Part shown: positions 7,968 through 17,020 of the stretch, piece by piece
Layout: every line of letters begins with the position of its first letter
Position numbering within the stretch: the stretch's first letter is position 1
NCBI RefSeq assembly: GCF_016745095.1
Contig: NZ_CP067087.1
Location: 996,501-1,060,500 of the forward strand
Direction of reading: 5' to 3'
DNA: 64,000 nucleotides
Source of the DNA: Croceicoccus sp. YJ47
GTDB lineage: Bacteria > Pseudomonadota > Alphaproteobacteria > Sphingomonadales > Sphingomonadaceae
Notes under the pieces: generated by a model
Seen by the model: the letters and a program-made list of their open reading frames with translations, nothing else
The model's database searches: none
Told to the model about the DNA's origin: nothing
Position numbers and translations under genes: made by a program

Positions 7968-8850
7968 CCCTGCTGCTGCGCGTGAAGGCGAAGCAAGGCC
8001 GCTAAGCGGGCCGGAACTGGCGGCGATCCCGCGAGACGAGCGCACGCGGTTTCTCGATAGCGATGGGGCGGATGCACGGGCGCAGGCCGACAGCCTGGCG
8101 CATGATGCGCGCATGGAACGCGAAGCGCGCGGCGCAGCCCTTCGCGCGGCGCTGCGGCAATCGGCAGACATGGCGCCGATTGAAACGCCGCGAATGGCTC
8201 GCAATGCGCAGGAAGCTTCAGAAATCGCGCGCCGCGAATTTCTCGACAAGCCGCTGACCGATGCCGATGGCACCATCGAAATGCGGGTGTCGAAAGGCAA
8301 CATCAAGAAGCTGACGCATGGCAGCGCGGTTGAGAAATCCGTATCGCGCCTGGCGCATTTCCAAGCCGTGGCGAACCTGGACCACCTCATTGCCGGCGCC
8401 CGCGAGATTCACAGCGGCGCCGACATAAAGGCGCTCGAAGCCGGGCGACCGCGCGAAAAGCACGATATTGCCGCGATCCGGATTTTCATGGCGCCGATGC
8501 GGTTTGAAGATCGGCAGGTCGGCGTGGCTTTGCTCGTCAAGGAAACCCGGAGCGCCGTGGAAGCCAATCGCATCTACACGCTTGAGGCCATGGCGATTGA
8601 TGGCGATGGGGGATCGATGCGTGGACCCGGTCCGGTAATCCCGCGCGATGGCGGGGGGAAGTCCGGGGCGTATTCTACCGCCACGGACCGGACCGGGTCT
8701 GATACGGATATAGAGGCCCGTGCGAGCGCGGACAAGCCCCTCGACAACGGAGCAACATATTTCCTACAAGGGACAAATTTCGGTGAATGCCGAAAAATTG
8801 GCGCGATCCGTTATCGAAGGCCTTACCGATTATCGTTGGAGCAGCGATGA
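7966..8850 (+). pseudogene. C-terminal remnant of a large polyvalent phage protein (LPD3-like)
   Basis: About 290 codons with no start of their own; the frame opens inside the adaptor fragment upstream. The middle (REFLDKPL, MRVSKGNIKKLTHG, EKSVSRLAHF, RIFMAPMRFED, VALLVKETRSA) resembles the LPD3-type domain found near the C-terminus of very large polyvalent proteins of podoviruses, where internal virion proteins are encoded. The tail (TATDRTGSDTD) is low-complexity. The genes expected between the adaptor and this point (tail tube B, internal proteins) are gone. It cannot be functional as a virion protein. Confidence 0.5.
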
Positions 8851-8896
8851 TGCGGCTGCGTGGGACAAAAAGCTTGATGATTTCTGTAGTCGCTAG
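8783..8896 (+). CDS. Possible 37-residue phage gene
   Basis: GTG 8783 opens a short frame (AEKLARSVIEGLTDY, WDKKLDDF) ending at TAG 8894-8896, preceded by AAGGGAC at 7 bases. It overlaps the end of the polyvalent remnant in another frame. The helical, acidic product looks protein-like but is very short and unmatched to any family I know. Confidence 0.25.
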   Translation: MNAEKLARSVIEGLTDYRWSSDDAAAWDKKLDDFCSR

Positions 8897-9038
8897 GCGC
8901 CTCACACATAAGGTCCACGATAAAGCCGCGCCTGCATATTGACCATAGTGGACAACAGGCGTAGGGCGTTGGCTTCGCCGGTTTTCCGATCCCTTCATCC
9001 GGCGGTGCGCATTGCTGCGCGCCGCGAAGGGGTTTGTC

Positions 9039-11735
9039 ATGACCGTCGCGAGCGACCGCGTATCACATAGCTACAGGCCCGGCGGGGCGATGGCGCCGGA
9101 ATCGCTTTCGGGCCTCGTGTTCAAGGCCGCGTCCGACCTGATCGTGACGCGCGAGGACGATGCGACCGGCTTGCCCCGCAAGCTGAGCGCCGGGCGCGAT
9201 TATGTCATTTCGGGCGATGGCGCGGCGGGCGCGGCGACAATTACGGCCACCGGCGTATGGCCGGATGACACGATCTGGCATGTCGAACGTCGGACCTTCG
9301 CGCAGCAGCAGGCCCGTATCATCGCGCACAAGCCCCTGCCCGCCGATGCGTTGGAAGCCGCGCTCGACCACGCGGTCATGGCTGCGCAGGAGGCGCGGGA
9401 CACGTCGGGGCGGGGTTTCCGCTTTGCGCCGAACGAACCGGGTTTCGACATTCCTTCGCGCCAGCGTCGCCGGTCGGCGTTTCCGGGTTTCGATTATCTT
9501 GGCGATCCCGTGCTGTTGCAGGTCGGTGATTTCCGAGGGGCGAAGGGCGAGCCGGGCGGGAATGTCATGGCGGTGGGCCTTGCGACCGATTTATGGGGCG
9601 TGTCAGTGCCGCCGGGCACGGATATCGTGTCCACGTCGGGCCACGACACGCCGGGCATTGGTGCGGCGCTCTATGTCGCCGACGATCTGGCCGACGCGGA
9701 CCTGCTCGCGGCGCACCCGCGCTTTGTCTTTCAGACCGCGAACGGGCGCATTTTCCGCCTGCGCGGGGATGGTTCGGCGTTGACGGCGGAACAGATGGGC
9801 GCGCGTGGCGCCATTGGTCCGGGGCTTGCTGCCGCCAATTGCCAGCCCGCCCTTGCCGCCGGTGTCCGCTACATGGAGGCGGTGGGTATCGGGCAGATGG
9901 CCATGACGAAGCCCTATTATCAACCGTGGGCACCTTATCGCGTTTCCGACCCCGAAGATCAGTTCGCGCAGGACGGCATTCATTTCGTCCACACGCGACC
10001 CATTTCCATCGTTTCGACATGCGGCGGCACGACGATGGACTATCGCACGTTTAACGGCGGCGATCCACGCACCGAATGGCAGGTCGTGAACGGGAAAATA
10101 TGGCGGGGCGTCGGGCATCAGCTCGTCCGCAAGTTGGAGCGGCCCGACGATCCGTCGGAATATGCGGCGCTGCACCTGCACGACATGCACCTTTACACCA
10201 CGACGAAATACACCGGCCAGGGCTTCTGGCCTGCCGATCCTGTCACCGGCGATGGCTGGGACAACCAGAGCCACAAATTCGTGCAGATGCAGCCCGATGG
10301 GTTCAACGAGGGCGAGGTGCGCGTCACCGGCACGTCGAGCATCGTGGGGTGGCGCGGCGAGTGTTTCTATCTGGCTTCGGGCAGCACGGGCATTTTCGAC
10401 GGTAATATCCGCATTGCGGAAACGAACGGTCAGGCCATCAACCCCAACGATGTGCGCAAGCTGATCGTGCGTGGCAACGTCCTCATTGAAAATTGCTATT
10501 TCAGCATCGAGGGCAAGGGCGGCGAAGGGTCGATCGTGCAATGCACGATCCGCAACACGAAGGGCGGGCATCTTCAAGGCGGCGCGTTCAATTTCGATCC
10601 GTCGCGCAATTACTGGCCCGCATCGGCGCGACCCGGTGAGAAGGCGCCGATCATGCAGGTCGACGTAAACCAGTATGACAGCCGCATTGGTATTTTTTCG
10701 AACGTGCAGGGCCGGATCAAGAGCGTTGACAGTTCCGTCACCGTCGACACCACCGCGCTTTCGGTGGTGAACGGACAGGTCGCAGCGCCCGCCGATGCGC
10801 ACACGATCGACCTCGAACTCCATGCGTGGGCCGACCGCAGTTCGGATCATATCCCGCTTACGCTGTTCGGGATCAACGACGACAGCTTGGGGCTCGCCAC
10901 CGGGCAGCGGGGCATTCACGATTGCCGGTTCAAGGTGCATTGCTATCGCACCGAACGCGCCATCGCGGAGGGCAAGTATTTTGCCAGCGCGGTGCAATAT
11001 GGCGGCTCGATCGGCGAGCGGGTCATCATCGAGGATGGCAGCGGCGAGAGCCTGACTGGCGTTGCGCTGGCGCCGGCGACCGTGGTTCGCGATTTTCACC
11101 CGCTGTTCCGGGGCAATCGCTTTCGCTCTACGCAGCCCGAGCAGTCGATGCCATCGGTCAATCTGCAAAACAATTCGGCGTTCGCGATCATCGGCGATCA
11201 GATGGTTCTGCGCTCGCACACGCCGGGCGATATATACGCATGGATCAATGGCGCCGTGCCGTTCAGCGTCGCCACGGACTGGGTGCAGGACGGGCAGGAG
11301 CTCACGCTCTATAATTTCCAGACCGGCAGCTTTCCCATGCTGGCGTTCAATCGCTTCGACAATCGCCTCGCGCGCGCGGTGATTCCGCCGGGTGCGTCGA
11401 TGACGCTCGCCGCGCGGGTGGTGAGCGGGGCGCTGGCGTGGACGATCACGCGCCCGCCCCCGCCGCTTACGAATGCGCGCGACATCGACTTTGCAAGCGT
11501 CCTGGTCCCGGCCGGTGGCGTGTCCGCGCCGCAATCGATTTCGGTGACGGGCGCCCACAACCGGCTGCGCGGCGACGTGACATTCGCCGGCGGGGCGATG
11601 GGCGACGATTTCGAGATCGTGCAGGTCCGCTGCACGCCGGACGAAGTGCGTTTCCGCCTGCGCAACAATGGCGATGCCGAGGCGCAGCCGCCTACGGGCG
11701 AATATCAGGCCACCGCGAGAGGGCAGGAGCAATGA
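9039..11735 (+). CDS. Phage tail fibre / tailspike protein with beta-helix region
   Basis: An 898-residue protein. Residues about 1-125 match the N-terminal virion-attachment region of T7-like tail fibres (DLIVTREDDATGLPRKL, GRDYVISGDG, HVERRTFAQQQ, ALDHAVMAAQEARD). The middle (about 250-700) is rich in short beta strands, Asn and Gly (GFNEGEVRVTG, FDGNIRIAE, ENCYFSIEG), as in right-handed beta-helix spikes that bind or cut surface polysaccharide. The C-terminal 150 residues look beta-sandwich-like. ATG 9039 is preceded by GAAGGGG; the stop overlaps the next start. It is the longest intact gene of the prophage. Confidence 0.75.
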   Translation: MTVASDRVSHSYRPGGAMAPESLSGLVFKAASDLIVTREDDATGLPRKLSAGRDYVISGDGAAGAATITATGVWPDDTIWHVERRTFAQQQARIIAHKPLPADALEAALDHAVMAAQEARDTSGRGFRFAPNEPGFDIPSRQRRRSAFPGFDYLGDPVLLQVGDFRGAKGEPGGNVMAVGLATDLWGVSVPPGTDIVSTSGHDTPGIGAALYVADDLADADLLAAHPRFVFQTANGRIFRLRGDGSALTAEQMGARGAIGPGLAAANCQPALAAGVRYMEAVGIGQMAMTKPYYQPWAPYRVSDPEDQFAQDGIHFVHTRPISIVSTCGGTTMDYRTFNGGDPRTEWQVVNGKIWRGVGHQLVRKLERPDDPSEYAALHLHDMHLYTTTKYTGQGFWPADPVTGDGWDNQSHKFVQMQPDGFNEGEVRVTGTSSIVGWRGECFYLASGSTGIFDGNIRIAETNGQAINPNDVRKLIVRGNVLIENCYFSIEGKGGEGSIVQCTIRNTKGGHLQGGAFNFDPSRNYWPASARPGEKAPIMQVDVNQYDSRIGIFSNVQGRIKSVDSSVTVDTTALSVVNGQVAAPADAHTIDLELHAWADRSSDHIPLTLFGINDDSLGLATGQRGIHDCRFKVHCYRTERAIAEGKYFASAVQYGGSIGERVIIEDGSGESLTGVALAPATVVRDFHPLFRGNRFRSTQPEQSMPSVNLQNNSAFAIIGDQMVLRSHTPGDIYAWINGAVPFSVATDWVQDGQELTLYNFQTGSFPMLAFNRFDNRLARAVIPPGASMTLAARVVSGALAWTITRPPPPLTNARDIDFASVLVPAGGVSAPQSISVTGAHNRLRGDVTFAGGAMGDDFEIVQVRCTPDEVRFRLRNNGDAEAQPPTGEYQATARGQEQ

Positions 11736-11992
11736 GCGAATTGAGCGAGAAAGGCCGGGTGCGACTGTCCAAGATGACAGGCGATTTCATCGCGGTCGGC
11801 GATGTGGTCCCGATGCCGGAGGTTTTCGGGCCGGGCATTACGCCGGAAATGCCATCGCCGACCGGGGAGCCGGTCGACCTGCCGCTTGCGTTTTACGAAA
11901 CGCTGCGATCCCCGTCCGGTGTGTCGATCATAGGTTGGCGGCTGACCGCCGAAGGCCGTGCAGCGCGCGACCAGGTGCAGGGGGCTGCGTGA
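11732..11992 (+). CDS. Hypothetical phage protein after tail fibre
   Basis: 86 residues beginning MSELSEKGRVRLSKM; the start overlaps the tail fibre stop (ATGA) and the stop overlaps the next start (TGATG), so it sits in a tightly coupled late operon. A Pro/Gly-rich middle (VPMPEVFGPGITPEMPSPTG) and a short helical end give no family identity. A tail-fibre accessory or chaperone role would fit the position but is unproven. Confidence 0.6.
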   Translation: MSELSEKGRVRLSKMTGDFIAVGDVVPMPEVFGPGITPEMPSPTGEPVDLPLAFYETLRSPSGVSIIGWRLTAEGRAARDQVQGAA

Positions 11993-12474
11993 TGGAGCTC
12001 GTCATGGCGCTGACGAATGGCTTGCGCAGCTGGGGTGCGTCGGCGCTTTTGTTCGCTTCACCGATCATTGCGGCCTTCATGGTGACGGCGGTGCGCGGCG
12101 CGGCCATGGCGATGCGCTGCGAGCGCGCCTTTGCGGTGGACGATGGCGCACCGAACCGGGCGCTGGCCGTGTTCATGCTGGCGCTGTGGCGCGAGGGCAA
12201 TTCGATCGATTTTCGGGTGAATGCCTGGGTGATGGTCCTCCTGCTGATCTTCCTCGGCCTGGCGGGCACAGGCATTGTCGTGGCCGTCAATTTCATGCCG
12301 ATGGGCCTCTACGATCCGGCGCTGACCGTGGTGATGCTGTTCGCGTGGGCGGTCATCGCCAGTGCGGGGTGGATCTTCACCGTGAGCCAGGCACCGAAGC
12401 CCGCAAGCATGGGCATGGCCGCGATCGTTCTGCTCATCACCTTCATGGGCATCAATGTCCGGGGGCTGGCGTGA
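11992..12474 (+). CDS. Phage-encoded multi-pass membrane protein
   Basis: 160 residues with four predicted membrane helices at about 15-35, 78-100, 108-128 and 138-157 (SALLFASPIIAAFMV, WVMVLLLIFLGLAG, ALTVVMLFAWAVIA, MAAIVLLITFMGI). It is coupled by overlapping codons to genes on both sides and lies directly upstream of the lysis genes, so a holin or antiholin function is possible. It is longer than most class I holins, and I cannot assign it to a family. Confidence 0.55.
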   Translation: MELVMALTNGLRSWGASALLFASPIIAAFMVTAVRGAAMAMRCERAFAVDDGAPNRALAVFMLALWREGNSIDFRVNAWVMVLLLIFLGLAGTGIVVAVNFMPMGLYDPALTVVMLFAWAVIASAGWIFTVSQAPKPASMGMAAIVLLITFMGINVRGLA

Positions 12475-12893
12475 GCGTCGCGGCGGCATCCGCCAAGCAA
12501 GGCGCATTGATGGCAACGGCCGTGGCCGTGCCGGGCCTTGTGATGCAGGTCGACGAAATCGTGTGGTTCGTCGCGCTTCCCATCGTGGCATCGTGGTTCG
12601 GGTTGGTCGGCCTCGCCTTTTTTGAACAGCGGCCATTGGCGCAGGTGTTTTCGCAACTGGCCGGGGCGGTCTTCCTCGGCGGGGTGGTCGGCATCGTGGC
12701 AATGGCGGTGATCGCCACCATGGCGTTGCGCGGCGAAGTGGCCGCGTTTTTCACCCTCTCGATCGCGATGGCCCCCGCCGTGATCGGCAAGATGATCGGC
12801 AAGGTGGGGCCGAAGCTGCTTTCAAGCGCGGTCGATAGCATCGCCGGCAGCATGGGATTCGAGCGCAAGAAGAAGGATGAAGGCGATGAGTGA
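12471..12893 (+). CDS. Putative phage holin-like membrane protein
   Basis: Starts with GTG at 12471, overlapping the previous stop (GTGA). 140 residues with two or three hydrophobic stretches (MQVDEIVWFVALPIVASWFGL read as VWFVALPIVASW, FLGGVVGIVAMAVIATMAL, FFTLSIAMAPAVIG) and a charged C-terminus ending ERKKKDEGDE. This topology and a strongly charged tail just before the endolysin gene fit a holin. The assignment rests on topology and position only. Confidence 0.5.
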   Translation: MSVAAASAKQGALMATAVAVPGLVMQVDEIVWFVALPIVASWFGLVGLAFFEQRPLAQVFSQLAGAVFLGGVVGIVAMAVIATMALRGEVAAFFTLSIAMAPAVIGKMIGKVGPKLLSSAVDSIAGSMGFERKKKDEGDE

Positions 12894-13573
12894 TATTCGC
12901 GATCAGATTTTCGGACCCGTGCGGGAGCATGGGCGCCAAGGCGTGTTCAACGAGGCCGGCACGATCCCCGCATTGGACAACCTGCTCGACAGTTTCGGTG
13001 TGCCGACTGCGCGGGCTGGCTGCACCGAGATTACGCCGCGCATCGCCGCCGAGCTGATCGGGCATGAAGGCATTGTGCTCGAAGCATACAAGGATAGCGT
13101 CGGGGTGTGGACGTGGAGCGTCGGCCTCGCCGAAACAGGCGGGCACGATGTGCAGCTTTACAAGGACAATCCGCAAACGATGGCCGCTGCTTTGCAGGCG
13201 TTCGTTCGCGAATTGGAGCGCACCTATCTGCCTCCGGTCCTGCGCGCCTTTGCAGGCAAGCCATTGAGCGAAGCGCAGCTCGGCGCGGCGCTGTCGTTCC
13301 ACTATAACACGGGCGCGATCGAGCGGGCCGAATGGGTCAAACGCTACATGGCGGGCGACGTGGCAGGCGCGCGAGCGGCCATCATGAACTGGGTCCGGAC
13401 TGCGGTTCTGACCTAGACGCCTGGCGGAGCAGCGGCTGTTTTTCGACGGGCGTTGGGCAGGCGATGGCACCGCGCTGGTCTATGATGTGGCGAAGCCCAG
13501 CTACAAGCCTGTGCATGGGCGCCGCCGCCCGGTCCTCTCGATGCTGGAAAGTCTGCTGGGGGATGGCGCATGA
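12886..13573 (+). pseudogene. GH24 endolysin (phage lysozyme), frameshifted near C-terminus
   Basis: Residues 1-176 read in one frame and carry the T4-lysozyme-type catalytic triad with exact spacing: E in HEGIVLEAYKD, D eight residues on, and T five further (SVGVWT). The C-terminal GH24 signature then continues in another frame: RRLAEQRLFFDG, WAGDGTALVYD, to a TGA at 13571-13573 that overlaps the next ATG. A one-base gain between about 13390 and 13416 separates the parts and introduces TAG 13414-13416. Without the shift the protein would be about 228 residues. The truncated form keeps the triad but loses the last helix. Confidence 0.65.
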
Positions 13574-13785
13574 ACATCTGCGATACGGTGGCTTTCCAGA
13601 TTGCCGAAAAGGGATGGCGTCCGTTCATGGGGTGGGGATTCGCCCTCGCCGCCGTGGGCTTTGCCATGAAGGCAGTGATTTACGAACCGTCCGCGATCGA
13701 CACGTTCGGTGCGCTGGCAGCGGCGGCGGCGGGTGGCTTTGCTGTGCGCGCGGTCGAGAAGCACAAGCGGGACAAGGCGGAATGA
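13570..13785 (+). CDS. Small phage membrane protein of the lysis cassette
   Basis: 71 residues with two hydrophobic segments (about 18-38, GWGFALAAVGFAMKAVI, and 45-62, FGALAAAAAGGFAVRAV) and a basic end (EKHKRDKAE). The ATG overlaps the endolysin's frameshift-corrected stop, and the stop overlaps the next start. Two-helix proteins with a basic tail at this position are typical of class II-like holins, so this is the second holin candidate in the cassette. Confidence 0.55.
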   Translation: MNICDTVAFQIAEKGWRPFMGWGFALAAVGFAMKAVIYEPSAIDTFGALAAAAAGGFAVRAVEKHKRDKAE

Positions 13786-14186
13786 GCTGGATCGTCGCCG
13801 TGCTCGCCCGTTGGGGCGTGCCCGAAGCAGTGCGCCGCCCGCTCGGCACGGTTCTCCTGGTGCTAACCCTTGCCATCGCTGTGGTCGCGGCGTGGTCGCT
13901 CTGGCTGCGCGCGCACGATGCGGCGGTCATCGAACGGCATGACACGGCGCGCGAGGTCGAAGCCGGCGCGGCGCGCGAGACGGCGGCGGGTGAGCGGGTG
14001 GACGACGCGCTGCGCAACGAGGCGAACGAAAGGAAGAACCGTGAAGCGATCGACAATGCGCCGAAGGGCGGCACGCTGGATCCTGCTGCCCATGCTCTTG
14101 CTTGCCAGCGGTTGCGCAACCTCGGGCGCATACCCGCCGCTTGCCGATCTTCAAGCTGCGGTGGAGGCGAAGCCAGTGCCGAGTGA
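13782..14186 (+). CDS. Inner-membrane spanin subunit (Rz-like)
   Basis: 134 residues: an N-terminal membrane anchor (about 20-43, GTVLLVLTLAIAVVAAWSLW) and a long charged periplasmic helix rich in Ala/Glu/Arg (HDTAREVEAG to NERKNREAID), then a short end with ALACQRLRNLGRI. This is the layout of i-spanins that bridge the envelope during phage lysis. A second gene is nested in its 3' part in another frame, as expected for Rz/Rz1 pairs. Confidence 0.6.
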   Translation: MSWIVAVLARWGVPEAVRRPLGTVLLVLTLAIAVVAAWSLWLRAHDAAVIERHDTAREVEAGAARETAAGERVDDALRNEANERKNREAIDNAPKGGTLDPAAHALACQRLRNLGRIPAACRSSSCGGGEASAE

Positions 14187-14553
14187 CGCTATCGCGTCTG
14201 ACCCGGTGGCCAACGCGCATTACAATGCGGCCATCGAGGGCTGGGGCGATCGGGTGTGGAGCGCCGGCGCGCGGCTGTGCCGATTCTTTGCCGCTACCGA
14301 TATGCCGGGGTGGATTTCTGCCCGCCGGCGCCGGGGAAGAGTGATGCCACGCGCGAAGATTGATCCGCGCTACCTGGCTCGCGTCCAGCAACAGCAAGTG
14401 GCCGTCGTGAACAAGGAAGCGGCCACCGCCGTCAAAAAAGTCGAAACGCGGGTGCAGACGATCGACGATGAATTGCAGGCGATCGATGTGCCGACGATCA
14501 ACGCCAAGCTGGACGACTATCAAAATCGACTTGCGCAGCTTGAGGCGCAATAA
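14056..14553 (+). CDS. Outer-membrane spanin lipoprotein (Rz1-like), possibly fused by frameshift
   Basis: ATG 14056 (or GTG 14041) starts MRRRAARWILLPMLLLASGC: a basic start, hydrophobic core and lipobox LASGC with C20, encoded out of frame inside the i-spanin gene. This is the classical nested o-spanin arrangement. The frame stays open for 165 residues to 14553, longer than typical o-spanins. The last 70 residues (from MPRAKIDPRYL) look like an independent coiled-coil protein with its own ribosome site, so the o-spanin may originally have ended near 14344. Confidence 0.5.
   Translation: MRRRAARWILLPMLLLASGCATSGAYPPLADLQAAVEAKPVPSDAIASDPVANAHYNAAIEGWGDRVWSAGARLCRFFAATDMPGWISARRRRGRVMPRAKIDPRYLARVQQQQVAVVNKEAATAVKKVETRVQTIDDELQAIDVPTINAKLDDYQNRLAQLEAQ
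14344..14553 (+). CDS. Possible separate coiled-coil phage protein
   Basis: In the same frame as the o-spanin but with its own ATG at 14344 behind a GGGGAAGAG site; a TGA in a neighbouring frame overlaps this ATG, as at the other joints of this operon. The 69-residue product is a near-continuous helix with heptad-like Val/Leu/Ile spacing (VAVVNKEAATAVKKVETRV, then TIDDELQAIDVP and AKLDDYQNRLAQLEAQ). Independent translation is plausible. It is the last prophage gene in the window. Confidence 0.4.
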   Translation: MPRAKIDPRYLARVQQQQVAVVNKEAATAVKKVETRVQTIDDELQAIDVPTINAKLDDYQNRLAQLEAQ

Positions 14554-14916
14554 GTCGGTGCGACTTGAAGCGCAAAAGCGGTCGAGGTCGCGCGTGTTCT
14601 TATAGCTAAGTCATTGATTTTGCACGGTCGTATGGGAACTTGCCATTAGACGACGGGGCATCATTCATCGGGCCGTGCCGCGATGGAAGCGGTGCCTCTA
14701 AATAGCGGAGTTCTGCGGGTCAAGGGGTTTCTTCCCTGCGATTTGAGTCATGCTGCGAATGACCCGTGCGACACAGACCCTGCGTCCAATTTCCGTTCGC
14801 GCGGAACACGGCATGTTGCAAACTTGCTACATTGCCGGTGTGCGGTTATCCTTATCGTCAGGTTCCCCGTGGCGGTTCAGTGTCACGGCTTGAAAACACA
14901 TTGATAGAGTAACGCC
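14554..14916. other. 363-bp spacer at the right end of the prophage
   Basis: No open frame of family character lies here. The sequence is less GC-rich than the flanks and separates the last phage gene from chromosomal ppx, so the prophage boundary or an attachment remnant should be in it. I found no tRNA gene and no obvious match to the DNA left of the capsid gene. Confidence 0.5.
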
Positions 14917-16235
14917 ATGGCGGAAACATCCCCGCCGGCATCGCAGGAAAAGGATCGTCGCGGCCCGCCCGAAACGGCAAAGCCACCCGCCGATTCGGGA
15001 AAAGAGCGAAAAAAGCGCTCGCATCGTTCCAGACGCGTTTCCGGCCGAAAGAAAAGCGAAAAATCCGCCCGGCGTACGCGTCATCCGGCGTCTGTGGAAA
15101 CACATGTCGACGCGGCGTCCCGGCGCCCCCCTTCGGCCGAAGACGCGCCGATCGTGATCCTCCCCAAAACACCGCGTATGGATGGCCCGCCGGCGCCGGG
15201 GCCCCGAAACGCCCCGGCCAACGCCGCCAGGCCTACGCCGCCATCGACCTCGGCACCAATAATTGCCGCCTGCTCATCGCGCGACCGTCGGGCGAGAATT
15301 TCGTCGTGATCGATGCCTTCAGCCGGGTGGTACGGCTGGGCGAAGGGCTGGCGCATACCGGCAGGTTGAGCGATGCGGCGATGGAACGCACGATGGCCGC
15401 GCTGCACGTGTGCGCGGACAAGCTGCGCCGCCGCAACGTCCATCTCGCCCGCAGCGTCGCGACCGAGGCCTGCCGCCGTGCGGAGAACGGCCCCGCCTTC
15501 ATCGAGCGCGTGCGCGAGGAAACCGGCATCGCGCTCGACATCATCAGCGCGCAGGAAGAAGCGCGGCTCGCCGTGCTGGGCTGCCACGTGTTGCTCGAAC
15601 AGGGCGAAGGGCCGATGATGATCTTCGACATCGGCGGCGGCTCGACCGAGCTCGTGCTGATCGAGACGGGCGATGTCGTGCCGCGCATCATGGACTGGCA
15701 ATCGGTGCCGTGGGGCGTCGTTTCGCTCACGGAAAGCTTCCCGCCCGCGCAGGACGAGGACGATGCCGATCGCCTCGCCCGCTATCGGCAGATGCGCCAC
15801 GCGGTGCACCACAGTTTTCGCGAATTTTCGCAACGCCTCCAACCGTTCCGCGCGCGCGGCGCCGATGGCGAGGCGCCCCGCCTTCTCGGCACGAGCGGTA
15901 CCGTGACCACGCTCGCCAGCCTGCATCTCGAATTGCCGCAATATGACCGGCGCGCGGTCGACGGGCTGATCGTGCCTTCCGATGCCATGCGCGACATTGC
16001 CGACATGCTGTCGACCGCATCGCCCGAAAAGCGGCAGGAACTGCCCTGTATCGGGCGCGACCGGGCGGAGCTTGTGGTGGCGGGGTGCGCGATTCTCGAA
16101 ACGATCCTCGACCTCTGGCCGGCGGACCGGCTGGGCGTTGCGGATCGCGGCATTCGCGAAGGCATCCTGCGCAGCCTCATGGCAGGCGTGCTGTCCCCGC
16201 AGGACGAACCGACGCGCCCGCCCCGCCCGCTCTGA
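14917..16235 (+). CDS. ppx: Ppx/GppA phosphatase (exopolyphosphatase), frameshifted
   Basis: The catalytic part reads YAAIDLGTNNCRLLIARPSG from 15234 and continues to 16235 with the sugar-kinase/actin-fold motifs FDIGGGSTELVLIE and LLGTSGTVTTLAS. It hydrolyses polyphosphate or pppGpp. The upstream Lys/Arg/Pro-rich extension (MAETSPPASQEKD to about residue 95) starts at ATG 14917 but is one frame off; one base seems to be missing near 15190-15230, in a GC-rich run. Sphingomonad Ppx proteins commonly have a charged N-terminal extension. The rlmE gene follows after 28 bases and probably forms an operon. Confidence 0.75.
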
Positions 16236-16263
16236 CCCCGATCTTGATACAGGACATTCCATC

Positions 16264-16926
16264 ATGAGCCGCGCCGGACAGGACCGCGAGAAACTCAAGC
16301 GTTCGCGCAAGCGCAGCGAATCCTCGGCACGCTGGCTCACCCGGCATCTGAACGATCCGTACGTCAAACAGGCGCGCGCCGACGGCTATCGCAGCCGCGC
16401 GGCCTACAAGCTGCGCGAACTGGACGAGAAATTCGGCCTGTTGAAGGGCAAGACCCGCGTCGTCGACCTTGGCATCGCGCCGGGCGGGTGGTCGCAAGTC
16501 GTCACGCAGGTGTGCCCCCGGGCGGAAATCGTGGGGATCGATCTGCTCGACGTCGAGCCCCTGCCCGGCGTCACCATCTTCAAGATGGATTTCATGGACG
16601 ATGACGCCCCCGCCACGCTGACCGGCGCATTGGGCGGGCCGCCCGATCTCGTCATGTCGGACATGGCCGCCAACACGGTCGGGCACAAGCAGACCGATCA
16701 TCTGCGCACGATGGGCCTTGTCGAAACGGCGGTCGATTTCGCGATTCGCACGCTCGAACCCGGTGGCGATTTCATTGCCAAGGTGCTCGCCGGCGGGACC
16801 GACACGCAATTGCTCGCCCTGCTGAAACGGCATTTCACCACGGTCAAGCATGCCAAGCCCCCCGCCAGCCGCAAGGGCAGCTCGGAATGGTACGTCATTG
16901 CCAAGGGCTTCAAGGGCGAGGCGTAA
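16264..16926 (+). CDS. rlmE: 23S rRNA 2'-O-ribose methyltransferase RlmE
   Basis: 220 residues of the FtsJ/RrmJ family, which methylates U2552 of 23S rRNA late in 50S assembly. The basic N-terminus (residues 8-30) precedes the Rossmann core with the SAM motif DLGIAPGGW (68-76). The K-D-K-E catalytic tetrad is visible at K49 (AAYKL), D133 (MSDMA), K173 (IAKVL) and E208 (SSEWY). Length is normal. It lies just after ppx, with a strong bidirectional terminator downstream. Confidence 0.93.
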   Translation: MSRAGQDREKLKRSRKRSESSARWLTRHLNDPYVKQARADGYRSRAAYKLRELDEKFGLLKGKTRVVDLGIAPGGWSQVVTQVCPRAEIVGIDLLDVEPLPGVTIFKMDFMDDDAPATLTGALGGPPDLVMSDMAANTVGHKQTDHLRTMGLVETAVDFAIRTLEPGGDFIAKVLAGGTDTQLLALLKRHFTTVKHAKPPASRKGSSEWYVIAKGFKGEA

Positions 16927-16956
16927 AGCAGGCCCAGCGAATCGCCGGCACATGTG

Positions 16957-16998
16957 AAAAAAGCCCCGCACCGGCCGTGACCGATGCGGGGCTTTTCC
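16957..16998. terminator. Bidirectional rho-independent terminator
   Basis: Arms AAGCCCCGCA (16961-16970) and TGCGGGGCTT (16985-16994) pair perfectly, with an A-run on the left and T-run on the right. It serves the convergent rlmE (+) and cytochrome c (-) genes. Confidence 0.9.
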
Positions 16999-17020
16999 CG
17001 TCGATTCGCGAAAGCGTGGC

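Noticed and set aside
9603-11732. Minus-strand frame of 709 codons opposite the tail fibre gene
   Set aside because: No domain, biased composition; the plus-strand gene is well supported.
14554-14916. Possible prophage attachment site or tRNA
   Set aside because: No tRNA-like fold and no direct repeat with the left side of the phage genes could be found by eye; the left boundary may be outside the window.
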